From: Firmicutes bacterium UBA4795
GTDB lineage: Bacteria > Bacillota > Desulfotomaculia > Desulfotomaculales > Nap2-2B
Direction of reading: 5' to 3'
Length of the DNA stretch: 64,000 nt
Assembly: GCA_002402825.1 (NCBI GenBank)
Contig: DHGP01000028.1
Coordinates: 1-64,000, forward strand
In this document: piece by piece, positions 7,180 through 14,417 of the stretch
Numbering within the stretch: position 1 is the stretch's first letter
Layout: each line of letters starts with the position of its first letter
The notes under the pieces: generated by a model
What the model saw: the letters and a program-made list of their open reading frames with translations, nothing else
The model's database searches: none
Told to the model about the DNA's origin: nothing
Made by a program: the position numbers and the translations under genes

Positions 7180-8847
7180 ATGAAAAAAGGAAATCTAATA
7201 CAGTTTTACGAAGAACTAAAATACCTCCAAAGACTTCTAAAGAGCATGGGCCGGGCTTTGGGACTGTCGGCTCTGGTCGCTTACCCGGACGGGCGTCTGC
7301 TCACCGAAATCACCAGTCTGCACTCCTTCTGCGCCTTGATTAACACTAACCCGGAAGGAAGGATCAGGTGCGCGGCTTCGCGGGCGTCTTTGGTCAGGGC
7401 TTGCATAACTGCGGAAAAGGTTGTCGCCCACGTTTGCCATGCCGGGCTTGAGTATCTGGCAATGCCTTTAAATGTGGCGGGGAAGCCGGTGGCAGTGTTG
7501 GTAAGCGGCAGTATCGCTTTGCAGCCTTTGGCCCAGGACAGAGTGGCACAAATGGCCCGGGAAACGGGCATTGCCGAAAAAGAGCTTTTGGCGGTGGCCA
7601 AAAAGATGCCCATTTGGTCCGATGAACGGCTTTCGGCCATAGCGGGGATGATGGGCACAGTAGCGGAAACCGTGGCCCATTTCCTGTACACTAGGCAGGA
7701 ACTTCAAAAAAAGGTAAATGAACTTACGGCCCTCTTCGAATTCAGCAAAACTGTTTCTAATAGTCTCCAGGTGGCCGAAGTTTCACGGCAAGGGCTGGAG
7801 GAGGTACTTAGACTAACCGGTGCCGCCAGCGGGTCGGTGATCATGCTGGATAAGGCAGAGCCGAGAACGGCAACCCCCGAAGTAGTAGCTACCTTGGGGG
7901 CAGATAAAGGATTAAGAATTATTCCGTCGGTGGAAATAATTGCCAATGTAGAGCGGGAAGACGTCGCTAAGCACTTTGACGGGGGAAAAAGCGCGTCCGA
8001 AGAAAAGCAGCCGGCTGTTGCAGTACCTCTTACAGTTGGAGGTAAGGTGACGGGGGTACTTACCTTAGCAGGCAAGCCGGGAGGCCAGCGCTTTTCTGAA
8101 GAGGAAACAGTTTTTCTGACCACCCTGGGTACTGCTCTAGGACTGGCACTGGAAAACGCCCGCCTGTACTCCCTACAGCGGGAATATTACTTAAGCACCA
8201 TAAAGGCGATAGTGGCTACTCTGGAAGCCAAGGATATTTATACCGGGAGCCACTCTTTGCGGGTGGCGAAGCTGGCACGTTTATGCGCCTGCCTTCTGAG
8301 GCTCGGTACCGAAGAACAGGAACAGGTTTACATAGCCGGGCTTTTGCATGACATCGGTAAAATTGGCATCCGCGAGAATGTTCTGCTTAAGCCGGGTACT
8401 CTTACCACGGAAGAAACGAAAGAAATACAAAGGCACCCCGAGGTAGGAGCCAGGATTTTGGAACCAGCCCAGCTTCCCAGCGAGGTAATAGCAGCCGTGC
8501 GACATCACCACGAGGATTACAACGGTGGGGGGTATCCGGCTGGTTTTCAAAAAGAGCAAATCCCGCTTTTGGCGCGAATCCTCCGCGTGGCTGACGCTTA
8601 CGATGCTATGACCTCCGCCCGGCCTTACAGAAGCGCATATACCCCTGAATGGGCACGCAAAGAATTAAAGCGCTGCGCAGGCAGTCAGTTTGACCATCGG
8701 GTGGTGGGAGCGTTTCTGCGGATCCCCAAGAACGAAGTGGAAAATATTGTTAAGGGGGGGGGGGGGGGGGAGTCTTTTAACTTTCCTGGTAGAAATACTC
8801 TTTTCCTTCAAGCAAATGCGGTTAGGGTCGTAGATGGCTTCAGGTGA
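7180..8847 (+). CDS. PocR-GAF-HD-GYP signalling protein with a G17 tract at its 3' end
   Basis: 555 residues. Residues 10-165 are a PocR-type ligand-binding domain with Cys51, Cys64, Cys75 and Cys86. Residues 180-330 are a GAF domain. Residues 335-515 are an HD-GYP c-di-GMP phosphodiesterase with LLHDIGKIGI (HD at 390-391) and HHHEDYNGGGYP (442-452). It would lower c-di-GMP in response to a ligand or redox signal. The coding sequence ends after a run of 17 consecutive G bases (8754-8770) that encodes five glycines; family proteins normally end about where the run begins, so the last 25 residues look like run-on. The start lacks a strong ribosome site. Confidence 0.85.
   Translation: MKKGNLIQFYEELKYLQRLLKSMGRALGLSALVAYPDGRLLTEITSLHSFCALINTNPEGRIRCAASRASLVRACITAEKVVAHVCHAGLEYLAMPLNVAGKPVAVLVSGSIALQPLAQDRVAQMARETGIAEKELLAVAKKMPIWSDERLSAIAGMMGTVAETVAHFLYTRQELQKKVNELTALFEFSKTVSNSLQVAEVSRQGLEEVLRLTGAASGSVIMLDKAEPRTATPEVVATLGADKGLRIIPSVEIIANVEREDVAKHFDGGKSASEEKQPAVAVPLTVGGKVTGVLTLAGKPGGQRFSEEETVFLTTLGTALGLALENARLYSLQREYYLSTIKAIVATLEAKDIYTGSHSLRVAKLARLCACLLRLGTEEQEQVYIAGLLHDIGKIGIRENVLLKPGTLTTEETKEIQRHPEVGARILEPAQLPSEVIAAVRHHHEDYNGGGYPAGFQKEQIPLLARILRVADAYDAMTSARPYRSAYTPEWARKELKRCAGSQFDHRVVGAFLRIPKNEVENIVKGGGGGESFNFPGRNTLFLQANAVRVVDGFR
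8754..8770 (+). repeat. Homopolymer of 17 G near the 3' end of the HD-GYP gene
   Basis: Seventeen consecutive G bases are visible, extremely long for a bacterial genome and typical of slipped-strand contingency loci. With 17 G the frame stays open for 25 further codons; with 18 G it would stop almost at once (GTC TTT TAA). An assembly error in length is possible. Confidence 0.9.
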
Positions 8848-8864
8848 AAAGTGAAGGTTGGGCA

Positions 8865-9114
8865 AAGCATACCGGGAATATACATAGTTTTTGAACTGGG
8901 GAATGGTTTCTTTGAGATACGGAAAAAAGTCCATCTTTTTGGTGGAAGATTCAGCCCTTACCAGGTTCTTTTGTAGCATCATGGATAAACAATAAAATAC
9001 CTGCGGTTTTGCTGTGTTAAAAGGTATGCAGTCTATTCTTAAATAAGAAAACCTTCCCTCATTATCTACAAATTCTCTTTCCTGCGCACAAATTCCTATC
9101 CCCTCAACAAGCAC
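8865..9114 (-). pseudogene. Unrecognised reading frame, probably decayed
   Basis: The minus-strand frame opening at a GTG inside an AAGGAGG site (9114) encodes a plausible soluble protein segment, with FSYLRIDCIPFN and DFFPYLKETIPQFKNYVYSR, before it runs into the end of the HD-GYP gene. Its last part, PNLHFSPEAIYDPNRICLK, has a diverged counterpart at 12943-12998. The frame is also open upstream of the GTG, so this may be an internal piece of a longer gene. I do not recognise the family. The overlap with the HD-GYP gene and the absence of a natural end suggest a truncated gene. Confidence 0.4.
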
Positions 9115-9196
9115 CTCCTTTACCGGGAAAATCTGGTAGACCTCATTTTCTTGTAAAATGCTGCTGTTTCGGAATGAAAAATTAATGAAAAAACGC

Positions 9197-9226
9197 TTGA
9201 CAACAGTTTTGCGCGTGAGATAAAAT
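9197..9226 (+). promoter_or_regulatory. Sigma-A-type promoter ahead of the TauE permease gene
   Basis: TTGACA (9197-9202) and TAAAAT (9221-9226) are separated by 18 bases. The shared 11-mer TAAATATCTAA at 9238-9248 lies just downstream, where a repressor would block transcription. Confidence 0.6.
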
Positions 9227-9237
9227 ATTAATACATT

Positions 9238-9248
9238 TAAATATCTAA
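9238..9248. promoter_or_regulatory. Candidate ArsR-type operator (copy 2)
   Basis: TAAATATCTAA is the exact reverse complement of the 11-mer at 6889-6899 beside the arsR remnant. It is placed just downstream of the predicted -10 box for the TauE gene. Confidence 0.35.
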
Positions 9249-9506
9249 TTTAATTGATATAATTGGGCAAGAAAAAGAGTGTTTTTTTGCAAATAGGCAA
9301 TAGAAATCCTTAAAGCCTTAGCAGATAAAACACGTTAAAAATCCTAAAAAAGAAAGGAGGGAAGCGCAAAGAAAAAGAGAGCATAAAAGCAGGGTTTTGA
9401 AGCAAGATGAACAGAAGATCGGGCGCGAAAAGATCGTTATGGGAAAATGTGTTGAATTTGCCGGCTAAGGACCGGAAAAAATGAATTTTAAGGGGTGAAA
9501 AATAAA

Positions 9507-10310
9507 ATGGTCGTAAGCTTCTTGATTTACTTTATTGTAGGTATTCTGGGGGGGATCGTCGGAGGATTGCTGGGCACGGGCGGGTGTGCCCTGATGATGC
9601 CGGTGATTCGCTTCGGTTACCACTTTAATCCAGCCATTGCCGTGGGAACTACCTTGACAGCAGTAGTTTTCACAGCCGGTTCCGGTGCCATCCAGCATAT
9701 CAGGATGGGCAACGTGCACAAGGAAACGGCATACCTGACCGGGTACAGTGGAGTATTGGGAGTAATTATTGGCTCCATTGTTTTTGCCTTCATTAAAGAC
9801 TACGGAAAACTGATTGACCTGATCATCGGCATTGCCTTTATTCTGGTTTCGGTGCGGATGTTATACGAAGGGTTGATAGTAATACCCGCCCAGGCCAGAA
9901 TGGCTGCGGTTCAGTCGCCCCCGCTTGCGGAAATGCCGGGAACGCCGGTGAGCAAAACCATTTTGGGTTCTGTGATTGGTTTTATGACGGGCATCGTTGG
10001 CCTGGGCGGCGGTTACGCCCTGGTGCCTTCCTACCTTTACCTGTTTAAAGCCCCTATGAAGTTAGCGATCGGCACTTCCATGGCTTCTTTTGTCTGGATG
10101 GCCCTGGTTGGCTCAATCTTCAAACTTGCCGAGCAGGTGGTCAACATCCCGGTAGCTATTACGCTGGGCGTCGGCGCGGCCATTGGCGCCGTATATGGAG
10201 CCAAACTGGTAGCTAAATTCAAGCCGGCGACGCTAAAAATTCTTTTCGGCGCAATCTTTCTGTATGTTTCTCTAAAGTACATCCTAATTTATTTTGGGAT
10301 CACCATTTGA
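9507..10310 (+). CDS. TauE/SafE (TSUP) family anion permease
   Basis: 267 residues with about eight membrane segments in two homologous halves. Each half carries the glycine-rich TSUP signature: GGIVGGLLGTGGCALMMPV early and GFMTGIVGLGGGYALVPSYL in the middle. Family members move sulfite, sulfoacetate or other small anions across the membrane. I prefer the ATG at 9507 (AAGGGG 11 bases upstream) over the GTG at 9495, which touches that site. An upstream sigma-A-type promoter with a possible repressor site suggests regulation with the redox genes. The substrate is not evident. Confidence 0.85.
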   Translation: MVVSFLIYFIVGILGGIVGGLLGTGGCALMMPVIRFGYHFNPAIAVGTTLTAVVFTAGSGAIQHIRMGNVHKETAYLTGYSGVLGVIIGSIVFAFIKDYGKLIDLIIGIAFILVSVRMLYEGLIVIPAQARMAAVQSPPLAEMPGTPVSKTILGSVIGFMTGIVGLGGGYALVPSYLYLFKAPMKLAIGTSMASFVWMALVGSIFKLAEQVVNIPVAITLGVGAAIGAVYGAKLVAKFKPATLKILFGAIFLYVSLKYILIYFGITI

Positions 10311-10546
10311 AAAAGATTTAAAATTAATATCCTGCGGTGGAAGGAATGGAGTATTTGAGCGAACAGGCGAAATGAACGCAGTTATTTTACTGAAAAACAG
10401 TTCCGGAAGCAGGTTGTCTGGAACACCCCGGACGCATTCCGGGTAGTTTAACCAAAGAAGGTGAGGTACTATGTAAATGTGAAAAATTTAGGTGCAGACG
10501 AAAGAAATATGGTTTTTGGTACTTGAAATTCTGATTCTGTAAATTA

Positions 10547-10678
10547 ATGCAGGTGGTAATAAACAAAGGAGACGAGATAAAACCCCTGCAGGTATATAAT
10601 TTTCTGTACGCTATTAAATGAGCCTATCTGGAAGGCACAAATAAGGAAAAGCTGGCCGCGCTTTTAGTGGTTGATTAA
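10547..10678 (+). pseudogene. Short reading frame interrupted by TGA
   Basis: The 428 bases between the TauE and ACR3-like genes hold no intact gene. From an ATG at 10547 a 43-codon frame runs to TAA, with one TGA at 10619: MQVVINKGDEIKPLQ, then AIK, stop, AYLEGTNKEKLAALL. The uniform amino-acid texture on both sides suggests a small decayed gene rather than noise. Selenocysteine is conceivable but I see no obvious SECIS hairpin right after the TGA. Function unknown. Confidence 0.3.
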
Positions 10679-10738
10679 AGACCTGCCTTAGTTTTTTGCG
10701 CAACGGTTTTTTGCTATTATCATAAAGAAGGTGTAAAA

Positions 10739-11371
10739 ATGAACACCCAAAAAATCGCTAAATTTTTCGACCAATACATGATATATATAATTGGCGCCTC
10801 TATTATCGCAGGAGTGCTCGTAGGCTGGTCGGCGCCCGACTTTGCCCAGCGCCTGCGGATCCTTATTAACTTAACCTTGTTTTTAATGCTCTACCCAATG
10901 ATGGTGGGAATCCGGGTGGAAGAGATTTTCAAGGCAGCGAAAAACGTCCGGCCCATTTCCTGGTCGCTGCTTTTTAACTTCGTCCTTTCTCCCCTGGTGG
11001 GTTACCTGCTGGTTCTGCTGGTCCTGCGCAATCACCCTGACTTTGCTGTGGCCCTGCTTTTGCTGGCGACGACTCCCTGCGCTGGGATGGTAGTCGGCTG
11101 GACCGGCTTTGCGAAAGGAAACGTCGCCCTGGCCCTGGTTATTGTGGCTTTAAGCCTTACTTTAAGCATCTTTACCATCCCGGTGACCATGTCTTTGCTG
11201 GCCCACTCCCTGGTGGCAATCAACGCCCTGGCGCTGGCCGCTCAGTTCTTTTCGCCGCTGACGGTAGTCATGCTGGCGATCAACCCGCTTATCCAGATGC
11301 CAGCCATGGCCCTTTTTTTGCGCTGGTCGCCGCGCCTGGCCGGTGCTCCCAAGGAAGGGCCAGCTTACTGA
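10739..11371 (+). pseudogene. ACR3-type arsenite permease with a large internal deletion
   Basis: 210 residues against about 350 for intact ACR3/BASS-family arsenite efflux permeases. The N-terminal half is convincing (MIYIIGASIIAGVLVGW, LYPMMVGIRVEEI, LATTPCAGMVVGW), running into FTIPVTMSLLAHSL. The sequence then jumps to what matches the last membrane helix (FSPLTVVMLAINPLIQMPAM). About 130 residues in between, several membrane helices, are missing without a frameshift. The product would hardly be a working pump, so I call it a pseudogene, although it remains one open frame. ATG follows AAGAAGGTG. Confidence 0.7.
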
Positions 11372-11477
11372 CCCGGGTCTGGCGGAGGAAATATTAGAAG
11401 CAATGTAAAAGCTTTAAGTACATTATTAAATTAATATATAAAAGGTGAACAGAGACGTGTGAAAGAAAATATTTTTA

Positions 11478-11511
11478 TTGACAACTCTAAATCAATAGTG
11501 ATATATTATCA
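11478..11511 (+). promoter_or_regulatory. Promoter of the padR operon with a palindrome on the -10 box
   Basis: TTGACA (11478-11483) and TATATT (11502-11507) are separated by 18 bases. The -10 box lies inside the perfect palindrome TGATATATTATCA (11499-11511), a plausible site for the PadR protein encoded directly downstream. Confidence 0.6.
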
Positions 11512-11551
11512 GTAATGATTTAATAACCTTATGTGAAAGGAGCTGTTTTCT

Positions 11552-11950
11552 ATGTGCACACATGGAGGAGGATTTCACCATGGGTTGGGTTTCCCTTACG
11601 GCTGCGGTTGTTTTGAACACCAGCCGCGGTTGGAGGGCTTCATCGTTCCCTGTCTTCTGTTGTTGTTGAAGAAAAAATCGGCGCACGGGTACGAGCTGGC
11701 GGAAAAGTTGGGGAGCCTCTCTTTTTTGGAGGCGGTGCCCGATCCGGGGGTGATTTACCGCCACCTACGCCGCCTGGAGGAAGAGGGGATGGTGGCCTCG
11801 TGCTTAGACCCCGGCAGTGGTGGACCGGCGCGCAAGGTTTACTCCCTGACTTCGGAAGGGGAAAGTTACCTTAAGGCGTGGGCCGTCCAGATTCACCGGC
11901 GCAAGGAGTCTTTAGAAGGTTTTTTAAAGGAGTTTGACCGTGTTTTTTAA
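11552..11950 (+). CDS. PadR-family transcriptional regulator with a Cys/His-rich N-terminus
   Basis: 132 residues. The winged-helix core is clear: LLLLKKKSAHGYELAEKL, PGVIYRHLRRLEEEGMV and RKVYSLTSEGESYL. The first 22 residues carry three Cys and four His (MCTHGGGFHHG, CGCFEH), an unusual extension for PadR that could bind a metal or an oxyanion. A good site, AAAGGAG, precedes the ATG. It starts an operon with two permease genes, the first of which overlaps its end, so it probably controls them and itself through the palindrome on its promoter. Confidence 0.85.
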   Translation: MCTHGGGFHHGLGFPYGCGCFEHQPRLEGFIVPCLLLLLKKKSAHGYELAEKLGSLSFLEAVPDPGVIYRHLRRLEEEGMVASCLDPGSGGPARKVYSLTSEGESYLKAWAVQIHRRKESLEGFLKEFDRVF

Positions 11951-12419
11951 CCTTATTTTGTATCTCCTGGCCGTCACAGCTCTCCTGTATTCTTTTCGCC
12001 GCGACCGGCAAAAAACGAAAAAGGCGCTGAAGGCGGCCGGGAATTCTTTTTTGAACATGCTACCCGCCATGCTCGGGATACTCGGATTAATCGGGGTTAT
12101 CCTGGCGCTTGTCCCGCCGGAAGTGATCGCCGGACTTTTTGGGAGCAACAGCCCCTTGGGGATTTTGCTCATTTCTCTTGCCGGAGCGGTGACCTTGATT
12201 CCTGCCTTCATCGCCTTTCCCCTGGCGGCATCTTTGTTGCGAGCCGGCGCCGGCCTAACGGCGGTGGCCATCTTCATTACCACCCTGCTGATGGTGGGAA
12301 TTGTTACAGCACCTCTGGAAATTGCTTTCTTTGGCAAAAAGTTTACCCTCTGGCGCAACGCCCTCGGTTTTGCACTGGCGCTGGCCATCGGCGCCCTGAT
12401 GGGGGTGGTCCTGCAGTGA
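11940..12419 (+). CDS. Permease half-protein (DUF318 / SO_0444-like), N-terminal half
   Basis: About 159 residues, four to five membrane helices, with LLISLAGAVTLIPAFIAFPLAASLLR as the conserved core of this permease family (two pieces split between adjacent half genes). GTG at 11940 has AAGGAG 7 bases upstream; the gene overlaps the end of padR by 11 bases, so translation is probably coupled. The next gene, overlapping by 4 bases, encodes the partner half. Relatives occur in arsenic and metal clusters as putative efflux permeases. The substrate is unknown. Confidence 0.7.
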   Translation: MFFNLILYLLAVTALLYSFRRDRQKTKKALKAAGNSFLNMLPAMLGILGLIGVILALVPPEVIAGLFGSNSPLGILLISLAGAVTLIPAFIAFPLAASLLRAGAGLTAVAIFITTLLMVGIVTAPLEIAFFGKKFTLWRNALGFALALAIGALMGVVLQ

Positions 12420-12784
12420 AAACCAATACCCTAAAAAGCTACGCCCTGTTTATTTTGGTAGCGGCGTTGGACATCTTTCTACGATGGCATTACCCGGCAA
12501 AAGGGGTGGTGGCGATTAAAAGCTCCATGGACTACTTGGTGGAAATGCTCCTTTTTATTCCTCCCATTTTTGTCTTGGTAGGTCTGCTGGACGTGTGGGT
12601 GCCTCGACGAATCGTGGAAAGAAACGTGGGGCCGGAATCCGGCGCCCGCGGCGTGGCGCTCTCCATTCTGGTGGCCACGGCGGCGGCCGGCCCCCTCTAC
12701 GTGGGTTTTCCGGTAGCCGCCGCGCTGCTTAAAAAAGGCTGCCGGCTGGCCAATCTTCTAGACCATGACCGGCATCGGCATTAA
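12416..12784 (+). pseudogene. Permease second half, C-terminally truncated
   Basis: 122 residues starting at a GTG that overlaps the previous stop. The frame reads well through SYALFILVAALDIFLRWHYP and AAAGPLYVGFPVAAALLKKG, the counterpart of the core motif in the first half, then ends in LLDHDRHRH, which does not look like family sequence. Intact second halves continue with further membrane helices. About 80 bp beyond the stop comes copy B of the 75-bp repeat, so the gene appears to have been cut off by the rearrangement. A fragment at about 12803-12856 (IVPGKQLNPETAEIFL) reads as another orphan gene end. Confidence 0.65.
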
Positions 12785-12867
12785 TCCAAACGTTAAATCC
12801 TAGGGAAATCGTGCCTGGTAAGCAGCTCAACCCGGAAACGGCTGAAATATTCCTGTAATTGACCGGA

Positions 12868-12942
12868 AATAGTAAAAATTTATCCTGTCAAGCAGGATTT
12901 TGTAATAAAAGGTAGAAATATAATGAATAGTAGAAAATTTTT
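12868..12942. repeat. 75-bp direct repeat, copy B
   Basis: Differs from 6996-7070 at one base. It joins directly to 12943-12998, which is about 80 percent identical to 8809-8863, the sequence just beyond the G17 tract. Copy B plus this segment therefore looks like the HD-GYP locus with the gene removed, or like an empty site. Confidence 0.9.
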
Positions 12943-12998
12943 CAAGCAAATGCGGTTAGGGCCGTGGTTGGCTCCGGATAAAAAGTGAAGGTTGGGCG
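12943..12998. repeat. Diverged copy of 8809-8863
   Basis: Both begin CAAGCAAATGCGGTTAGGG and end GTGAAGGTTGGGC, with about seven differences in the middle. On the minus strand both encode PNLHF...PNRICLK. It is a fragment of the same unrecognised gene as 8865-9114. Confidence 0.75.
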
Positions 12999-13047
12999 AA
13001 GAAGAACTGTTTTGTTTAATTGGCCATCTCGGCATTGCTTTTAATGA

Positions 13048-13686
13048 TTACGAAGAAGGTTCTTTATTGCCTATGCCTGCCCTCTTATTTATTGATTTAC
13101 TCAGTCTAAAGCCAGCCGGGCGGGAGTAAAAATACCTGTAGATGCCTACTAAAGCAAGAGTTAAAACTAAAGCAAGAATCAGTAAACCTGGTCCCTGGTA
13201 ATATCGCCAGTAATGTAAAATTACGGCTGCTCCCTTCCAGCAGCCATACTGCCAGGCCAATGTCCAGCTAAAGGCCCCTAGCAATGAATAAAAGGCATAG
13301 GTACTTGCCGGCATGCCTAAAATTCCCGCCCCTAAAATAGCAGGAGTGCGAATAGGCCCAAACCAGCGGGCAATAAAAACGACGGTTCCCCCATAACGCT
13401 CAAACCATTTTTTTATAGAAACCAAATTTTTTTGTTTTTTATTCCAGCGTTGGAATAAGCCATTCAGAAATTTCCTCTCTAGTTTAATCCCTAGCCAGTA
13501 ACCAAGCATGTTACCCAAGAAATTGCCGAATGTAGCAATAGAAACAGCCAGCCAAAAATTAACTTTACCTTGCTCAATAAAATAACCGGCCAGGATAAAA
13601 ACGGGTTCAAATGGTATAGCCGGCATGCCGGTTCCTTCAATGACCATTAAGACAAACAATAAGGTATAAATATGCTGGGGAGTCAT
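13048..13686 (-). CDS. DedA family membrane protein
   Basis: 212 residues with about five membrane segments. The DedA signature is visible: EGTGMPAIPFEPVFILAGY near the N-terminus and FIARWFGPIRTPAILGAGI in the middle. DedA proteins include lipid scramblases that return undecaprenyl phosphate or phospholipids across the membrane. It is the last of four minus-strand genes that touch or overlap, overlapping the phosphatidylserine-decarboxylase-like gene by 4 bases. The context suggests it moves the lipid product or carrier of that operon. Confidence 0.88.
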   Translation of the reverse strand: MTPQHIYTLLFVLMVIEGTGMPAIPFEPVFILAGYFIEQGKVNFWLAVSIATFGNFLGNMLGYWLGIKLERKFLNGLFQRWNKKQKNLVSIKKWFERYGGTVVFIARWFGPIRTPAILGAGILGMPASTYAFYSLLGAFSWTLAWQYGCWKGAAVILHYWRYYQGPGLLILALVLTLALVGIYRYFYSRPAGFRLSKSINKRAGIGNKEPSS

Positions 13687-14417
13687 GTTTTATTCTCTTC
13701 CCCTTTGCAGGGAAAAAACTGACAGACAGGCGTTTGGCCGCCGTATACTTGTTGCCCTACTTTTACCAAGGGTTCGATTTTTTGAGAAAAAATAACCAAA
13801 TCAACCTGTGAGCCCCGTTCAATAAAGGAAAGTTTGTGTCCCTTAACAACTTCTTGCCCCGGCTTAACAAAACAGGTAATTTTATTAACGAATTTGTCAG
13901 CAATTTCTACCAAGGCCAGATCTAAATGCTCATGGCCTATAAAAAGCGTTAAGCGCTCATTCACTAAACGATAGCGGTGACTAATGAGGTTAACAGCCTT
14001 ACGGAAGTAGGTCAAACGGATGTACTCCCACAAATCTACCATGGGCAAATTTGCTACTGCCGGCGTATAGATAATATCTGTAATCTTACCGGCCAGAGGA
14101 GCATAATTAAAATGAACATCCAAAGGGGACATGTAAATACCGATTAACCATCCACTTTTGTCTTGAGCACCTCCTTTGGTAATTTCTGTTATTCGTATGG
14201 GTAGGCCTAGTTTTTCAGAAACAACCCCCCCTTTATTAAAAGTATTAAAAGGATAAATATATACTATTTTGCCGTCAGCCGGCGCTAAAATTAAGTTTTC
14301 GCCTGGCGGTGGTATACGGACAGGATCGCGGTAAAACCATACTTGTCTGATATATAAATAAATCGCGGTGATACCCAAAATCACAGCCGCTAAGATTATT
14401 AACGACCACTTTACCAT
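13683..14417 (-). CDS. Phosphatidylserine decarboxylase-like membrane protein
   Basis: About 244 residues: one N-terminal membrane helix, then WFYRDPVR, APADGKIVYI and LDVHFNYAP, all characteristic of the short archaeal-type phosphatidylserine decarboxylases. The pyruvoyl-forming site is RGSQVDL, with the Gly-Ser where cleavage would occur, although bacterial enzymes usually show LGST. The standard reaction removes CO2 from phosphatidylserine. Here the substrate could be another amino-acid-linked lipid, because a GCS2-type ligase gene overlaps its start. ATG 14417 has AAAGG upstream; the frame is open three codons further to a TTG. Confidence 0.8.
   Translation of the reverse strand: MVKWSLIILAAVILGITAIYLYIRQVWFYRDPVRIPPPGENLILAPADGKIVYIYPFNTFNKGGVVSEKLGLPIRITEITKGGAQDKSGWLIGIYMSPLDVHFNYAPLAGKITDIIYTPAVANLPMVDLWEYIRLTYFRKAVNLISHRYRLVNERLTLFIGHEHLDLALVEIADKFVNKITCFVKPGQEVVKGHKLSFIERGSQVDLVIFSQKIEPLVKVGQQVYGGQTPVCQFFPCKGEENKT

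Noticed and set aside
7281..8123. Long minus-strand frames opposite the HD-GYP gene
   Set aside because: They are rich in Ser/Pro/Arg as expected of antisense to a GC-rich gene, with no recognisable domain or ribosome site.
10470..10480. GGTGAGGTACTATG as a gene start
   Set aside because: The ATG is followed at once by TAA and no frame continues.
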